A DNA stretch of 45,757 nt, from NCBI GenBank assembly GCA_903885665.1, contig CAISJL010000181.1, forward strand, positions 1 to 45,757, in the 5' to 3' direction. Below, piece by piece: positions 19,932-30,064 of the stretch. Within the stretch, counting starts at the first letter, position 1, and every line of letters starts with the position of its first letter. The translations under genes were made by a program, and so were the position numbers. Under the pieces are notes generated by a model that saw nothing but the letters and a program-made list of their open reading frames with translations, did not search any database and was not told the origin of the DNA. This DNA is from an uncultured beta proteobacterium (GTDB lineage: Bacteria > Pseudomonadota > Gammaproteobacteria > Burkholderiales > SG8-41).

Positions 19932-20365
19932 TCGTATCTCTATGTTTTGCAGTCTCAGCCATTGCGGCGCAACCCGCAAAGCAAGCTGCAAAACCTATAC
20001 GACCAACCTGGTCTGAGCTCAGCCCCGCCCAAAAACAAGTTCTGGCACCGATTGAAGTCGAGTGGGAAGAACTGGACACCGTGCGCCGAAAAAAATGGGT
20101 AGAAATTGCTAAACGATTCCCCAAAATGAGTAGGTCTGAGCAACAACTACTACAAAAAAGAATGAAAGATTGGGTTGCGCTGAGCCCTGCTGAGCGCCGA
20201 GTTGCGCGTGCCCGTTATGAGCAACTAAAAAAGCTCACCCCAGAGCAAAAAACCGCAATAGCCAAACAGTGGCAAGAGTATCGACGTTCGCTGGCTCAGT
20301 CGGATACCCCCTTTGACCCTGATGTTAGCGACGCCGCCACCACGACTACCCCTGAGCGCCAGTGA
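19907..20365 (+). CDS. DUF3106 family exported protein
   Basis: This small secreted protein of 152 residues has a signal peptide (VQLIVSLCFAVSAIAAQ). The mature part is basic and helical with repeated tryptophan-centred segments: RPTWSELSPAQKQVL, VEWEELDTVRRKKWVEIAKRF, KDWVALSPAERR, KKLTPEQKTAIAKQWQEYR. This pattern defines DUF3106; it resembles periplasmic stress-sensing helical proteins. It overlaps the DUF3619 gene by 25 bases and belongs to the sigma-factor operon. Confidence 0.85.
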   Translation: MVKTAVQLIVSLCFAVSAIAAQPAKQAAKPIRPTWSELSPAQKQVLAPIEVEWEELDTVRRKKWVEIAKRFPKMSRSEQQLLQKRMKDWVALSPAERRVARARYEQLKKLTPEQKTAIAKQWQEYRRSLAQSDTPFDPDVSDAATTTTPERQ

Positions 20366-20398
20366 GTCTTTTTTTAGACTAACCAAATTATCACGCTT

Positions 20399-20902
20399 GT
20401 GCCCGACCCCAAATCACCACACCAGCATCCAAGCGCTTCAATGCGTCAGCGACTGTGCGCACTCGTGTATGAATTGCTACTGCTATGCGCTCTTGCATTA
20501 CTGAGCGCAGGTCTAGGCACCTTTTTAGCCTACAGCCTACACTGCCCGCAATATATACGACCTCTAATCCAAATCTGTTTAGCCATCCTGATGGGCGCTT
20601 ATTTTGTCCAACAATGGCGCACAAAAGGCCAAACGCTTGCCATGAAAACTTGGCGCATACGACTGGAGGATTCTAGCGGTCAACGCCCTAGCGTTCAGCA
20701 ATGTCTATTGCGACTCGTATTGGCTGTTATAGGCTACGCATGTTATGGAGTCACTATAGTTTGGGCCTGGCTGGATGCTGACCAGCAGTTTCTACACGAC
20801 CGCTTATCCAGCACACGCTTAACAAGTCTACCCAAAACGCCCCTTAACGGCGCTCCTGCCGCCACAACAGCATCCATGCCAAACCACCAAACAAAACCGT
20901 AG
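20399..20902 (+). CDS. RDD family membrane protein
   Basis: This is an inner-membrane protein of 167 residues with an RDD-like domain: SMRQRLCALVYELLLLCALAL at the start, a second hydrophobic stretch LIQICLAILMGAYFV, the linker KGQTLAMKTWRIRLED and a third segment LRLVLAVIGYACYGVTIVWAW, ending in FLHDRLSSTRL. The function is unknown; RDD proteins may be transporters. The start is GTG at 20399. The gene ends the sigma-factor operon and overlaps the convergent lptG by 59 bases. Confidence 0.88.
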   Translation: MPDPKSPHQHPSASMRQRLCALVYELLLLCALALLSAGLGTFLAYSLHCPQYIRPLIQICLAILMGAYFVQQWRTKGQTLAMKTWRIRLEDSSGQRPSVQQCLLRLVLAVIGYACYGVTIVWAWLDADQQFLHDRLSSTRLTSLPKTPLNGAPAATTASMPNHQTKP

Positions 20903-21917
20903 GAATCATCGCGCTAGCCGCTGGCGCCCAGTTGTTTAATAAACCCAAATGACCAGAGAGTCGATTCAGAAAGTGAAAAACCAAACCTAACATGATGCCA
21001 TAGAATATTTTGGCGCCCACACCGCCTTGGCGCACTTGCGCATAAGCAAATGGCAATGCCAACACCATCATTACAATGATCGTGATGGGATATAACAACT
21101 TTAACCATAGCGCAATATCATAGCGCAGAGATTTTTGATTATTTTCTTTTAAATGCTCACCATAGGAATACAAATTCCAGGCCGACATCTTCTCAGGCTT
21201 AATTAACAACATATTTAATAATCCCGGCGCTAATACCGAGGTCCATGGCATCGTATCAATTTGACTTACCACTGTATTCGTAGCATCGAAATGCGTCTGT
21301 ATAACACCCTTTAATTGCCATTGTTGGTCACCTAAATACTGGGCGCTTTGGACGTAGCGCAATAATTGCAAGCGATAACGCCGATCAAAATCATAAATTC
21401 GCAAACCTTGTAACAAACCGCTAGGTGAGACGGTCAGTACGTTGACAAAGGTGGTGCCATCTTTGATCCATAAACCAGAGCGAAATTCTTGAGCAACAAC
21501 CCCAGTCATCGCTTGTGAACGTAGTCGTTGCGCATGTTGCTCCGCAAATGGTGCAACAAACTCACCAGTAACAAAAGCAATGGTTCCAAATAACAACCCG
21601 ATAGAAGCAATCACGCCCACTAAATCAGAAATAGAAACTCCTGCACTGCGCATCACCGCATATTCTGAACTGGCGACTAACTGCGACAGCGCAAATAAAG
21701 TGCCAATTAAGGCCGCAATTGGAAACAACTCATAGACGTGATTTGGCGCTGACAACACCACAAATAAAGCAGCCTCTTTAATCCCATAACTACCCTGACC
21801 CAGTTTTCTTAACTCTTCGAGCAAATCAAAAAATGCAAACAATAACAATAACGCCACAAACACCAAAAGCGTGGCATAAAAAATCTCACGAATAATATAT
21901 CGACGTAGCGTTTTCAT
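20844..21917 (-). CDS. lptG: LPS export ABC transporter permease LptG
   Basis: LptG pairs with LptF as the inner-membrane part of the LptB2FG complex, which extracts lipopolysaccharide to the periplasmic bridge. The 357-residue protein has membrane segments at both ends (IFYATLLVFVALLLLFAFFDLL, then C-terminal ITIIVMMVLALPFAYAQVRQGG) around a periplasmic beta domain. The ATG at 21917 overlaps the lptF TGA (ATGA), indicating coupling; a frame from 21932 is longer by five residues and less likely. The C-terminal end overlaps the RDD gene. Confidence 0.95.
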   Translation of the reverse strand: MKTLRRYIIREIFYATLLVFVALLLLFAFFDLLEELRKLGQGSYGIKEAALFVVLSAPNHVYELFPIAALIGTLFALSQLVASSEYAVMRSAGVSISDLVGVIASIGLLFGTIAFVTGEFVAPFAEQHAQRLRSQAMTGVVAQEFRSGLWIKDGTTFVNVLTVSPSGLLQGLRIYDFDRRYRLQLLRYVQSAQYLGDQQWQLKGVIQTHFDATNTVVSQIDTMPWTSVLAPGLLNMLLIKPEKMSAWNLYSYGEHLKENNQKSLRYDIALWLKLLYPITIIVMMVLALPFAYAQVRQGGVGAKIFYGIMLGLVFHFLNRLSGHLGLLNNWAPAASAMIPTVLFGGLAWMLLWRQERR

Positions 21918-22990
21918 AGCCACCGTCGCCATGAAAATACTACCGATCGACGCATGAACAGCAACGCCAACAGTAACAGCATCACTAGATGTACACCGGA
22001 CATACCCACCATCAAGTGCACCTTGGATTGACTAATCCAGGCCTGCGCTATCGATAAAAAATTGCTATAAATCATATATACCGCTAATGCCAAGACAATA
22101 TTTAGGGAGCGTCCCGAACGCGGATTCACAAACGCCAAGGGAATCGCCAACAAACATAAAATTAAAGCGCTCAAAGGCATGCCTAAGCGCCAAGACAACT
22201 CAGCCCAATGCGGCATGGTTGGCGCCAACAATAAATCAAGTGTGGGCGTCGCCTTGGTAGAGGGCGACAATAGCTTTACGTCCGCTGTTTCAATACGAAT
22301 CGCAAAGCGTTCAAATTCTGAGATCTGGTATTCGGGGTCGCCAGGCGCACCCTCATAGCGTCGCCCACCCTTGAGCACTAAAAACTGATCGCCATTTGCG
22401 GCGCGCTCCTGAAATCCAGACTCGGCAACCACCACACTAGGCTTATGATCTTGGGTTGAACTGACAAACACATTAGCGACTAAATTATCTCGCCCTGCAA
22501 CCTCTTCCACCAAATAGACTCTATCGGTGCTGCGAGACTCATGAAATACCCCAGGCCTGATTTGCACAACATCATTGCGCCCCTTCATCTGCTCACGAAA
22601 CTCATCCGCTCTGCCTGCAGCCCAGGGGGATAACCAAAAAGAAATAAAGGCGATAATCAATGTTGAGGGAATCGCAAATGTCAGTACCGGACGAATCCAT
22701 CGCGTCAAACCCAAACCACACGAAAACCAAACCACCATTTCAGAATCGCGATAACTACGACTAAGCGTCATCATCACTGCCACAAACAAACTTACAGACA
22801 ATAAAGAGGGTAAAAAGCTAATAAGTGTAAAAGCCAGTAGGGCAACAACACCCAAGGAGGTAATCAAGCCATTCGCCGCATCGCCCAATAGACGCACTAA
22901 CAAGGTGCTCAGCACAATGCCTAATAAGGCCAAAAAAGTTGCGATCGCTGCAATCGCAAGCTCTTTGATCATGGCAGACTGAAAAATCAT
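21914..22990 (-). CDS. lptF: LPS export ABC transporter permease LptF
   Basis: LptF is the partner of LptG in lipopolysaccharide export. It has 358 residues, beginning MIFQSAMIKELAIAAIATFLALLGIVLSTLLVRLLGDAA, with further membrane segments and a periplasmic beta domain, and ends with segments including LSALILCLLAIPLAFVNPRSGRS. The MIFQ start fits LptF homologs. The gene is divergent from pepA, the normal betaproteobacterial layout, and shares a 269-base gap with it. Confidence 0.95.
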   Translation of the reverse strand: MIFQSAMIKELAIAAIATFLALLGIVLSTLLVRLLGDAANGLITSLGVVALLAFTLISFLPSLLSVSLFVAVMMTLSRSYRDSEMVVWFSCGLGLTRWIRPVLTFAIPSTLIIAFISFWLSPWAAGRADEFREQMKGRNDVVQIRPGVFHESRSTDRVYLVEEVAGRDNLVANVFVSSTQDHKPSVVVAESGFQERAANGDQFLVLKGGRRYEGAPGDPEYQISEFERFAIRIETADVKLLSPSTKATPTLDLLLAPTMPHWAELSWRLGMPLSALILCLLAIPLAFVNPRSGRSLNIVLALAVYMIYSNFLSIAQAWISQSKVHLMVGMSGVHLVMLLLLALLFMRRSVVFSWRRWL

Positions 22991-23180
22991 ATAGGGATTT
23001 TACTTTTCAAAATAAATACTTGCATCATTATCATCATGAGGCATGATGGAAAATTACCCGTGTAATCAACGCACTTTAATACACAGATTAATTGCTCTAA
23101 TATCTAGACTCCAAATCCGCACCAAATATCTACACCAAACAGCAACAAAAGCCTTAAAATTCTTGAGTTCATCTTAAATC

Positions 23181-23217
23181 TTAATGAAATCTTTCATTTA
23201 ATTTTTAATGAAATCTT
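23181..23217. repeat. Direct repeat upstream of pepA
   Basis: TTAATGAAATCTT occurs twice exactly (23181-23193 and 23205-23217), 24 bases apart, 43 bases before the pepA start. It may be a regulator site or a simple duplication. A 7-bp inverted repeat CATCATG/CATGATG lies at 23032-23048 in the same gap. Confidence 0.6.
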
Positions 23218-23259
23218 ACCTATCAATAATTTTGATTGATTGCCTGAAGGAGTCTAGAC

Positions 23260-24756
23260 GTGGAATTTAGCATAAAAGCCCTCAACCCGGGACGTACTCC
23301 CTGTGACTGTATCGTGATCGGCGTTTTTGCCGACAAAAGCCTCTCCCCCGCGGGCGCTGCACTCGACAGCCTGAGCAAGGGCGCTATACAAAAAGTCATT
23401 GCCAGTGGCGACATGAACGGCCAGCTAACCCATACCTTGCTACTCCATGCTATTCCTAACGTTTCTAGCCAACGCGTAATACTGGTCGGTCTTGGCTCAC
23501 AGAGCGAGCTGAACACCCTGCAGTATCAACGCATCATTCATGCAGCTGTTAGCGCTGTGGCTAAAACTGGCGCTAAAGACGTACAACTTCACCTCACCGA
23601 CTTTGCCGTAGCCCAACATGATCTCGGCTGGCTAAGCATGCAAGTCGCCTCTGGTGCGAGTTTGGCGCTCTACCAATTCACAACCCTCAAAAGCAAGCCG
23701 TCAAAAACAAAAAACAAGCTCAAGCACTTCACTCTTGGAGTGGCTAAAGCAAGTGAAGTCAAAGCAGCTAGCGTAGGAGTCGGTCATGGCCTGGCGCTCG
23801 CGCAAGGCATGTCGCTCGCCCGTGACCTTGGTAACCTACCAGGCAATATCTGTACGCCCAACTATTTGGCTGAGCAAGCACGCATACTCGCTAAGCAGCA
23901 CAAACTTAAAGTGCAAATTCTCAATCGTGCCGCCATGGCTAAGTTAGGGATGAATACCCTACTGTCTGTCGCCCAAGGCAGCGACGAGCCACCCCAGTTC
24001 ATCGTGCTCGAATACTTAGCAGGCCCCAAGTCTCAAAAGCCCGTGGTTCTTGTTGGTAAAGGTGTGACCTTTGACACTGGCGGCATTTCTATCAAGCCAG
24101 CCGCTGAAATGGATGAGATGAAATATGACATGAGCGGTGCGGGTAGCGTTTTAGGCACGCTCAAAACTATTGCCAGCATGAAGCTCGCCATCAATGTGAT
24201 AGGGATTATCCCCGCCACTGAAAACATGCCCAGCGGGCGGGCCACCAAACCAGGTGATGTGGTCACCAGTATGTCGGGGCAAACAGTTGAAATTCTCAAC
24301 ACCGATGCCGAAGGCCGCTTAATTCTGTGTGATGCGCTCACCTACGCAGAACGCTATCAACCAGCAGCAGTCATCGACATGGCCACACTCACCGGCGCTT
24401 GTGTCATCGCCCTCGGTCACGTGGTTAGTGGTTTATTTGCAAATAATGAAGCGCTCGCCCAAGAAATTCTGAGCGCAGGGCAAACTGCAGGTGATCGCGC
24501 ATGGCAACTACCGTTGCTAGAAGACTATCAAGACCAGTTGCACAGTAACTTTGCGGATTTTGCCAATATTGGCGGTCGCCCTGCAGGTGCAGTCACCGCC
24601 GCCTGCTTCTTAGCGCGATTTACAAAAAAATATCCTTGGGCACACTTAGATATCGCCGGTACCGCTTGGAAATCGGGCAAAGAAAAAGGCTCTACTGGCC
24701 GTCCAGTACCCTTGCTCACTGCGTTTTTAATGCAGCGCGCGGGTCGCTCACACTAA
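23260..24756 (+). CDS. pepA: Leucyl aminopeptidase
   Basis: PepA is a cytoplasmic M17 metallo-aminopeptidase; in E. coli it also binds DNA. The 498 residues carry the C-terminal catalytic domain with VGKGVTFDTGGISIKPAAEMDEMKYDMSGA and the signature NTDAEGRLILCDAL that binds two metals. The GTG start at 23260 has a strong GAAGGAG ribosome site seven bases upstream. It is followed by holC with a 4-base gap and is divergent from lptF. Confidence 0.96.
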   Translation: MEFSIKALNPGRTPCDCIVIGVFADKSLSPAGAALDSLSKGAIQKVIASGDMNGQLTHTLLLHAIPNVSSQRVILVGLGSQSELNTLQYQRIIHAAVSAVAKTGAKDVQLHLTDFAVAQHDLGWLSMQVASGASLALYQFTTLKSKPSKTKNKLKHFTLGVAKASEVKAASVGVGHGLALAQGMSLARDLGNLPGNICTPNYLAEQARILAKQHKLKVQILNRAAMAKLGMNTLLSVAQGSDEPPQFIVLEYLAGPKSQKPVVLVGKGVTFDTGGISIKPAAEMDEMKYDMSGAGSVLGTLKTIASMKLAINVIGIIPATENMPSGRATKPGDVVTSMSGQTVEILNTDAEGRLILCDALTYAERYQPAAVIDMATLTGACVIALGHVVSGLFANNEALAQEILSAGQTAGDRAWQLPLLEDYQDQLHSNFADFANIGGRPAGAVTAACFLARFTKKYPWAHLDIAGTAWKSGKEKGSTGRPVPLLTAFLMQRAGRSH

Positions 24757-24760
24757 ACCA

Positions 24761-25183
24761 ATGACACAAATCGACTTTTACACGCACGCCCCGGATCGTC
24801 TCACCACTGCGTGTCGTCTTACTGCCAAAGCCCGTAGCCAAGGGCTACGGGTCACTCTGTTCGTACCCGACCCCACGCTAGCAGCGGAACTCGACACCCT
24901 GTTATGGACGACGCCGGCGGCAAGTTTTCTGCCGCACTGTGCCCCTACAGACCCACTGGCTGCCCAGACTCCAATCCATATTGATACCACGGGCGAGACC
25001 CAACACCACGACGACCTACTGATTAATCTACACAGCAGCATGCCGAGCACCTTTAGTCGTTATCAACGACTAGTGGAAATTGTCAGCAGCGATGAGGCCG
25101 ATCGCGTCCAAGCGCGCGATCGTTACAAGTTCTACCGTGACCGTGGCTATGCCATCAAAACTCACGATCTCTCGGCAAAATAA
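24761..25183 (+). CDS. holC: DNA polymerase III chi subunit
   Basis: HolC binds SSB and links the clamp loader to single-stranded DNA. The 140-residue protein has the chi fold: MTQIDFYTHAPDRLTTACRL, VTLFVPDP, LLWTTPAASFLPHC and LLINLHSSMPSTFSRYQRLVEIVSSDEADRVQARDRYKFYRDRGY. It is placed between pepA and valS, as in most proteobacteria. Confidence 0.93.
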   Translation: MTQIDFYTHAPDRLTTACRLTAKARSQGLRVTLFVPDPTLAAELDTLLWTTPAASFLPHCAPTDPLAAQTPIHIDTTGETQHHDDLLINLHSSMPSTFSRYQRLVEIVSSDEADRVQARDRYKFYRDRGYAIKTHDLSAK

Positions 25184-25197
25184 GTTAATTTAAAATA

Positions 25198-25220
25198 TCA
25201 ATAAAATCAAATAGTTATAT
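25198..25220. repeat. Dispersed AT-rich intergenic motif, copy 1
   Basis: A 23-base stretch (TCAATAAAATCAAATAGTTA plus TAT) upstream of valS recurs with one difference at 30065-30087. A TATAAT at 25221-25226 lies directly after it and could serve as a valS -10 box. Confidence 0.6.
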
Positions 25221-25290
25221 TATAATAGCGCGCTGTGCATAGATCACTCATTGAACAGCAACCCACCCTTTTGTCACAATTCGCTCCATT

Positions 25291-28200
25291 ATGGCTGAAT
25301 CTCCCCCCACAGAAACCCCAAACCCAACTGGCGATCAGCCTGGGCCTCAGGACGAACGCGTCCACTACACGCCCGTAGCGCCTGCGCACAACAGCAGCCA
25401 AGATATCGACTCCATTCCTATCCTCACCGATGTGGTGATCGAAGGGATACCGTTACCTAAACAACCACCAGCCAACATTCCCAACGCAAAAGGTCAGCAA
25501 AGCGGCGAGATGCTGTCGCGCGCACGCCTGCAAAATATCGAACATGGCATCTACCTGAAACTCAAGCGACGACTTGACCAACAAATCGCTGATGTCGTGC
25601 GCGATCGCTACTTACCCGACATCAGCGCTGCATTAAATAAGGCACTAAGCCAAGTGACCGGGCAGCTCGAAAGCAATGTCGCGCAACTCGTCCACCACAC
25701 CATCAACGAATCACTAAACAACCAATTCAAACACCTACCGCTGCCGGATTTGGCTGCAACTGCTAAAGCCACGGTCGAGTCCGACAACCCCGACGCAGAT
25801 CGCAACATCACCACTACACCATCAGCGGCGCCAGCTCACCCCACTCAACCAACCCCGATCACCCCACTACCACTTAGACCCTCACCACATATGGAACTGC
25901 CTAAAAGTTTTGACCCCGCTACGATCGAATCTCATTGGTATCCGCAATGGGAGCAAAATGGCTACTTTGCAGCCGGCGTAGACCCTGCCAAAAGTGCTGC
26001 CTACTGCATCCAACTACCACCGCCAAACGTCACTGGCGTATTACACATGGGCCACGCCTTTAACCAAACCATTATGGATGGGCTCACGCGCTATCAACGC
26101 ATGAGTGGCGCCAACACCTTATGGCAGCCTGGCACAGATCATGCTGGCATCGCCACTGAGATGGTCGTCACCCGCCAGCTCGAACAACAAGGCGAATCCC
26201 GTAACCAACTCGGACGTGAAGCCTTCATCGACAAAGTGTGGCAATGGAAAGAGCAATCCGGCTCAACCATCACCCGTCAGATGCGTCGCCTGGGTGCCTC
26301 CTGCGACTGGTCGCGTGAACGCTTCACCATGGATGAGCCGCTTGCTAAACTGGTCACCCACACCTTCGTCAAACTCTATCGTGATGGCCTGATCTATCGC
26401 GGCCTGCGCTTATCGAATTGGGACCCGGTTCTACACACTGTCATCTCAGACCTCGAAGTACAATCCGAGGAAGAAGAAGGCAGAATTTGGGAAATCCGCT
26501 ATCCGTTTGCCGATGGTAGCGGTCACCTCACCGTAGCAACTACTCGCCCTGAAACGATGTTGGGCGACGTTGCAGTCGCAGTCAATCCCAAAGATCCGCG
26601 CTATGCGGCGTTCATTGGCAGACAACTCTCACTACCGCTATCGGGACGTAATATTCCGATCATCGCTGACGACTATGTCGATCTCGCTTTTGGTACGGGC
26701 TGCGTCAAAATCACCCCCGCCCACGACTTTAATGACTATCAAATCGGCCTACGCCACCAATTGCCGCAAATCAATATATTTACCCTCGATGCCGCTATCA
26801 ACAACGACGCGCCAGAAGCCTATCGCGGACTCGATCGCTACGTCGCCCGTGAACGCATCGTTAACGATCTCGAGCAACTCGGTCTGCTCAAGTCCGTCAA
26901 ACCTCATCGCATGATGGTGCCCCGTGGCGACCGCACCGGAGTGGTGATCGAACCCATGCTGACCAATCAATGGTTTGTGAACATGGAACCCCTCGCTAAG
27001 CTCGGTCTTGATGCCGTTGCTGGTGGTGAGGTCAAGCTATTTCCCGAACAATGGGTTAACACCTATAACCACTGGCTGAACAATATTCAAGACTGGTGTA
27101 TTTCACGCCAACTGTGGTGGGGACATCGAATTCCTGCATGGCAAGACAGCGCGGGCAATATCTATGTCGCCCACGATGAAGCAGAAGCCCAACAACTCGC
27201 GGGTGGCCAAGCCTTGACCCAAGATCCAGACGTCCTAGACACTTGGTTCTCGTCTCAGCTATGGTGCTTCTCTACCCTCGACTGGACACCAGAGACGAGC
27301 GCCAACAAAAATAACCCACTGCTCGATTTATACCTACCGTCCTCGGTCTTGGTCACAGGCTTTGACATCATCTTCTTCTGGGTCGCACGCATGGTCATGA
27401 TGACCAAATATATGACCGGTAAAGTACCCTTTCATCATGTTTATGTACATGGTCTGGTGCGTGATGCCGAAGGTCAAAAGATGTCTAAATCAAAAGGCAA
27501 TACGCTAGACCCTATCGACTTAATTGACGGCATTAGCTTAGAGGACTTAATCGCCAAGCGCACCACCGGGCTAATGAATCCCAAGCAAGCTGAGGCCATT
27601 GCCCGTCGCACCCGTCAAGAGTTTCCAAGTGGCATCCCAGCGTACGGCACCGATGCCTTGCGCTTCACGTTTGCCAGCCTCGCGAGCCTGGGTCGCGACA
27701 TCAAATTTGATCAAAAACGCTGCGATGGCTATCGTAATTTCTGCAATAAACTCTGGAACGCTACCCGCTTTGTGCTCATGAATTGCGAAGGTCAAGACAC
27801 CGGTATTGACGACAGCGCCGAAGTCTCGCTATCACTCATTGATCGTTGGTTAATCAGTCGCCTGCAACGCGCCGAATCCCAAGCGCAACAAGCATTTGCT
27901 GATTACCGCTTCGATCAATTGGCGCGCGCTATTTACGAACTCGCTTGGGACGAGTACTGTGACTGGTATTTAGAGTTTGCCAAAGTGCAGCTCGCTAATG
28001 GCGATGCGGCGCAGGCCCGCGCCACCCGTCGCACCTTAGTACGCGTGCTCGAGACCATGTTACGACTTGCCCATCCGGTAATTCCCTTTATTACCGAAGA
28101 GTTATGGCAACGGATCGCACCATTCGCGGGCCGCTCAGGCACCAGCATCATGCACCAAGCTTATCCAGTAGCCGATCCCTCTAAAATTGACATCGCCGCC

Positions 28201-28653
28201 GAACAAGATATCGAACAACTCAAAGCAGTCATCTCTGCCTGCCGCACCCTACGTGGCGAGATGAATATTGCACCGTCACAAAAACTGCCGCTGCTCATCA
28301 CCGGCAATGCCACACAGCTCACACCCTGGATGCCACATCTGATGAGCCTAGCGCGCCTCTCAGAAGTGCTGATCGTTAATACCCTACCTGATGCAGATGC
28401 CCCCGTATCGATTGTGGGCGAATTCAAACTCATGCTCAAAGTCGAGATCGATGTGGCGGCCGAGCGCGAACGCCTTACTAAAGAGATTGAACGCTTAGAT
28501 ATCGAAACCACCAAGGCTCGCGCTAAACTAGAAAACGCCAGCTTTGTCGCGAAAGCGCCGCCCGCCGTCGTTGCCCAAGAGCAGGAACGACTCGCGCGCC
28601 ATAGCACCACCCTCACCCAAATGCGCGAACAACTTGCCAAGCTCAAGGCTTAA
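25291..28653 (+). CDS. valS: Valyl-tRNA synthetase with a 200-residue DUF2486-like N-terminal extension
   Basis: ValS charges tRNA-Val. The normal enzyme begins at M201 ([22 protein letters not shown]). Class I motifs are present: HMGH at about 252-255 ([15 protein letters not shown]) and KMSKS at about 730-734; the C-terminal coiled coil ends the protein. Residues 1-200 are an in-frame extension: a Pro-rich start, IPILTDVV at 42-49, a helical region at about 74-145, then a Pro/Thr-rich linker. IPxLTDVV followed by such helices resembles DUF2486, which, as I recall, is encoded as a separate gene just before valS in Burkholderiales. No ribosome site precedes the ATG at 25891, so a fusion is likely. 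Confidence 0.95.
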   Translation: MAESPPTETPNPTGDQPGPQDERVHYTPVAPAHNSSQDIDSIPILTDVVIEGIPLPKQPPANIPNAKGQQSGEMLSRARLQNIEHGIYLKLKRRLDQQIADVVRDRYLPDISAALNKALSQVTGQLESNVAQLVHHTINESLNNQFKHLPLPDLAATAKATVESDNPDADRNITTTPSAAPAHPTQPTPITPLPLRPSPHMELPKSFDPATIESHWYPQWEQNGYFAAGVDPAKSAAYCIQLPPPNVTGVLHMGHAFNQTIMDGLTRYQRMSGANTLWQPGTDHAGIATEMVVTRQLEQQGESRNQLGREAFIDKVWQWKEQSGSTITRQMRRLGASCDWSRERFTMDEPLAKLVTHTFVKLYRDGLIYRGLRLSNWDPVLHTVISDLEVQSEEEEGRIWEIRYPFADGSGHLTVATTRPETMLGDVAVAVNPKDPRYAAFIGRQLSLPLSGRNIPIIADDYVDLAFGTGCVKITPAHDFNDYQIGLRHQLPQINIFTLDAAINNDAPEAYRGLDRYVARERIVNDLEQLGLLKSVKPHRMMVPRGDRTGVVIEPMLTNQWFVNMEPLAKLGLDAVAGGEVKLFPEQWVNTYNHWLNNIQDWCISRQLWWGHRIPAWQDSAGNIYVAHDEAEAQQLAGGQALTQDPDVLDTWFSSQLWCFSTLDWTPETSANKNNPLLDLYLPSSVLVTGFDIIFFWVARMVMMTKYMTGKVPFHHVYVHGLVRDAEGQKMSKSKGNTLDPIDLIDGISLEDLIAKRTTGLMNPKQAEAIARRTRQEFPSGIPAYGTDALRFTFASLASLGRDIKFDQKRCDGYRNFCNKLWNATRFVLMNCEGQDTGIDDSAEVSLSLIDRWLISRLQRAESQAQQAFADYRFDQLARAIYELAWDEYCDWYLEFAKVQLANGDAAQARATRRTLVRVLETMLRLAHPVIPFITEELWQRIAPFAGRSGTSIMHQAYPVADPSKIDIAAEQDIEQLKAVISACRTLRGEMNIAPSQKLPLLITGNATQLTPWMPHLMSLARLSEVLIVNTLPDADAPVSIVGEFKLMLKVEIDVAAERERLTKEIERLDIETTKARAKLENASFVAKAPPAVVAQEQERLARHSTTLTQMREQLAKLKA

Positions 28654-28670
28654 ATGACATCAGTTGCAAT

Positions 28671-28747
28671 CCCGCGAATCGTCTTAACACCACACCGCAT
28701 ACTCCCAAGCTGCGAATGTGATGGCTCGATTCGCGGGTGGCGTTAAG
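28671..28747 (+). promoter_or_regulatory. Two crossed inverted repeats over the MFS translation start
   Basis: Arm A CCCGCGAATCG (28671-28681) is the exact complement of A' (28727-28737). Arm B CTTAACACCAC (28683-28693) pairs 10 of 11 with B' GTGGCGTTAAG (28737-28747). The order A-B-A'-B' is that of a pseudoknot or of two competing hairpins. The likely ribosome site GGGTGG (28735-28740) sits where A' meets B', and the MFS ATG is at 28749. Confidence 0.65.
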
Positions 28748-28748
28748 C

Positions 28749-29999
28749 ATGGACTTTAGCCACACCCTACGCGCCCTACGCTATCGCAACTATCGCTTAT
28801 TCTTCTACGGTCAGACGCTGTCGATTATCGGCAATTGGATCCAGCAAATCGCCATGGCATGGTTGGTCTATCGCATGACTGGATCAGCTTGGCTACTCGG
28901 AGTGACTGGCTTTGCTAGCCAAATTGCCTTCCTGGTGTGTGCGCCGTTTGGAGGGCTTTGGGCCGATCGCTTCAACAAATATAGACTCTTACTATCCACC
29001 CAAATCCTCTCTGGCATACCACCACTGATTGTGGCGATCTTAACTTACAGTGGTCACGTTGCCGTCTGGCACATAGTAACGATGGGATTGCTAGTGGGCA
29101 TCGTCAACGCCATCGACACGCCTATCCGCATTGCGTTCACCAATGAAATGGTCACCGCTAAAGAAGATCTCGCCAGTGCGATTGCCATGAATGCCTTAAT
29201 GCAAAGCGTAGGACGTATGATTGGGCCAACCATTGCCGGATTCCTACTCATGTTCTCGAGTGAAGCCTTTTGCTTTTTGTTGAATACTTCAAGCAAAGTC
29301 ATGATTGTGATCATGATCTTGATGATGACGCTCACGCCCCGCCCTGGTCACAAACCCACCACCACCGCCTGGCAACAGCTCCGAGAAGGCGCCTACTATG
29401 CGTGGCACTTACTGCCAGTGCGTTGGTTGTTACCCATGGTAGCGACCATCAGCTTTATGGTCACTCCCTACCAAACATTGATGCCCATTTTTGCAGCCGA
29501 AGTCTTCAAAGGCGATGCCCAACTTCTGGGCTTTTTAATGGGCGCTGCTGGGTGTGGTGGCATTATTGGCATGCTAGCGCTGGCCTCACGCCGCTCCGTG
29601 CGCGGCTTGAGTCAATGGATTACCGTGGCCTCATTTAGCGCCAGCATCGGCACAATCGTGTTTGCCTTGTCCACCTGGCTACCACTATCCTTACTCGCCT
29701 TAACAGCCGTCGGTTTTGGCATTGTGGTCAATGGCATGGCAGTCAGTACCGTGATGCAAACCATCATTGAAGATCGAATCCGGGGCCGTGTGATGAGTTT
29801 TTTCTCAGTCGCTTTTCTTGGCGTCTACCCCTTGGGTAGTTTAGCGGGAGGCGCGCTGGCCACCCTGATTGGAGCTCCGGCTACGCTCGCTATTGGGGGC
29901 GCCTGCTGCACATTAGGCGCTATCATCCTCTGGCGCCACATGCCAAGACTGCGCGAACACCTACGCTTAACCTACGACAAACTCGGCGTTGAGAAGTAA
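28749..29999 (+). CDS. MFS transporter (MFS_3 / enterobactin-exporter-like)
   Basis: This inner-membrane transporter of 416 residues has about 12 hydrophobic segments. The N-terminus (FSHTLRALRYRNYRLFFYGQ) and the loop GGLWADRFNKYRLLLSTQ between segments 2 and 3 are typical of the MFS_3 group, often annotated as exporters; the substrate is unknown. The ATG at 28749 is chosen over a GTG at 28737, which falls inside the inverted repeat. It stands alone between valS and tusA; translation may be controlled by the crossed repeats upstream. Confidence 0.85.
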   Translation: MDFSHTLRALRYRNYRLFFYGQTLSIIGNWIQQIAMAWLVYRMTGSAWLLGVTGFASQIAFLVCAPFGGLWADRFNKYRLLLSTQILSGIPPLIVAILTYSGHVAVWHIVTMGLLVGIVNAIDTPIRIAFTNEMVTAKEDLASAIAMNALMQSVGRMIGPTIAGFLLMFSSEAFCFLLNTSSKVMIVIMILMMTLTPRPGHKPTTTAWQQLREGAYYAWHLLPVRWLLPMVATISFMVTPYQTLMPIFAAEVFKGDAQLLGFLMGAAGCGGIIGMLALASRRSVRGLSQWITVASFSASIGTIVFALSTWLPLSLLALTAVGFGIVVNGMAVSTVMQTIIEDRIRGRVMSFFSVAFLGVYPLGSLAGGALATLIGAPATLAIGGACCTLGAIILWRHMPRLREHLRLTYDKLGVEK

Positions 30000-30033
30000 C
30001 GTTGGAGCGTAAGGTTAGGCATTAAAGTTGGCA

Positions 30034-30061
30034 ATTAATTCGCAGTCGACTCCGAATTAAT
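30034..30061. terminator. Hairpin in the convergent gap between MFS and tusA
   Basis: A perfect 9-bp stem (ATTAATTCG, 30034-30042; CGAATTAAT, 30053-30061) with a 10-base loop lies between the two converging genes. There is no T run on either side, so termination activity is uncertain. Confidence 0.4.
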
Positions 30062-30064
30062 AAT

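Noticed and set aside
28161-28646. 161-codon minus-strand frame inside valS
   Set aside because: Antisense shadow of the conserved C-terminal region of valS, rich in Ser/Ala/Arg and with no recognisable motif.
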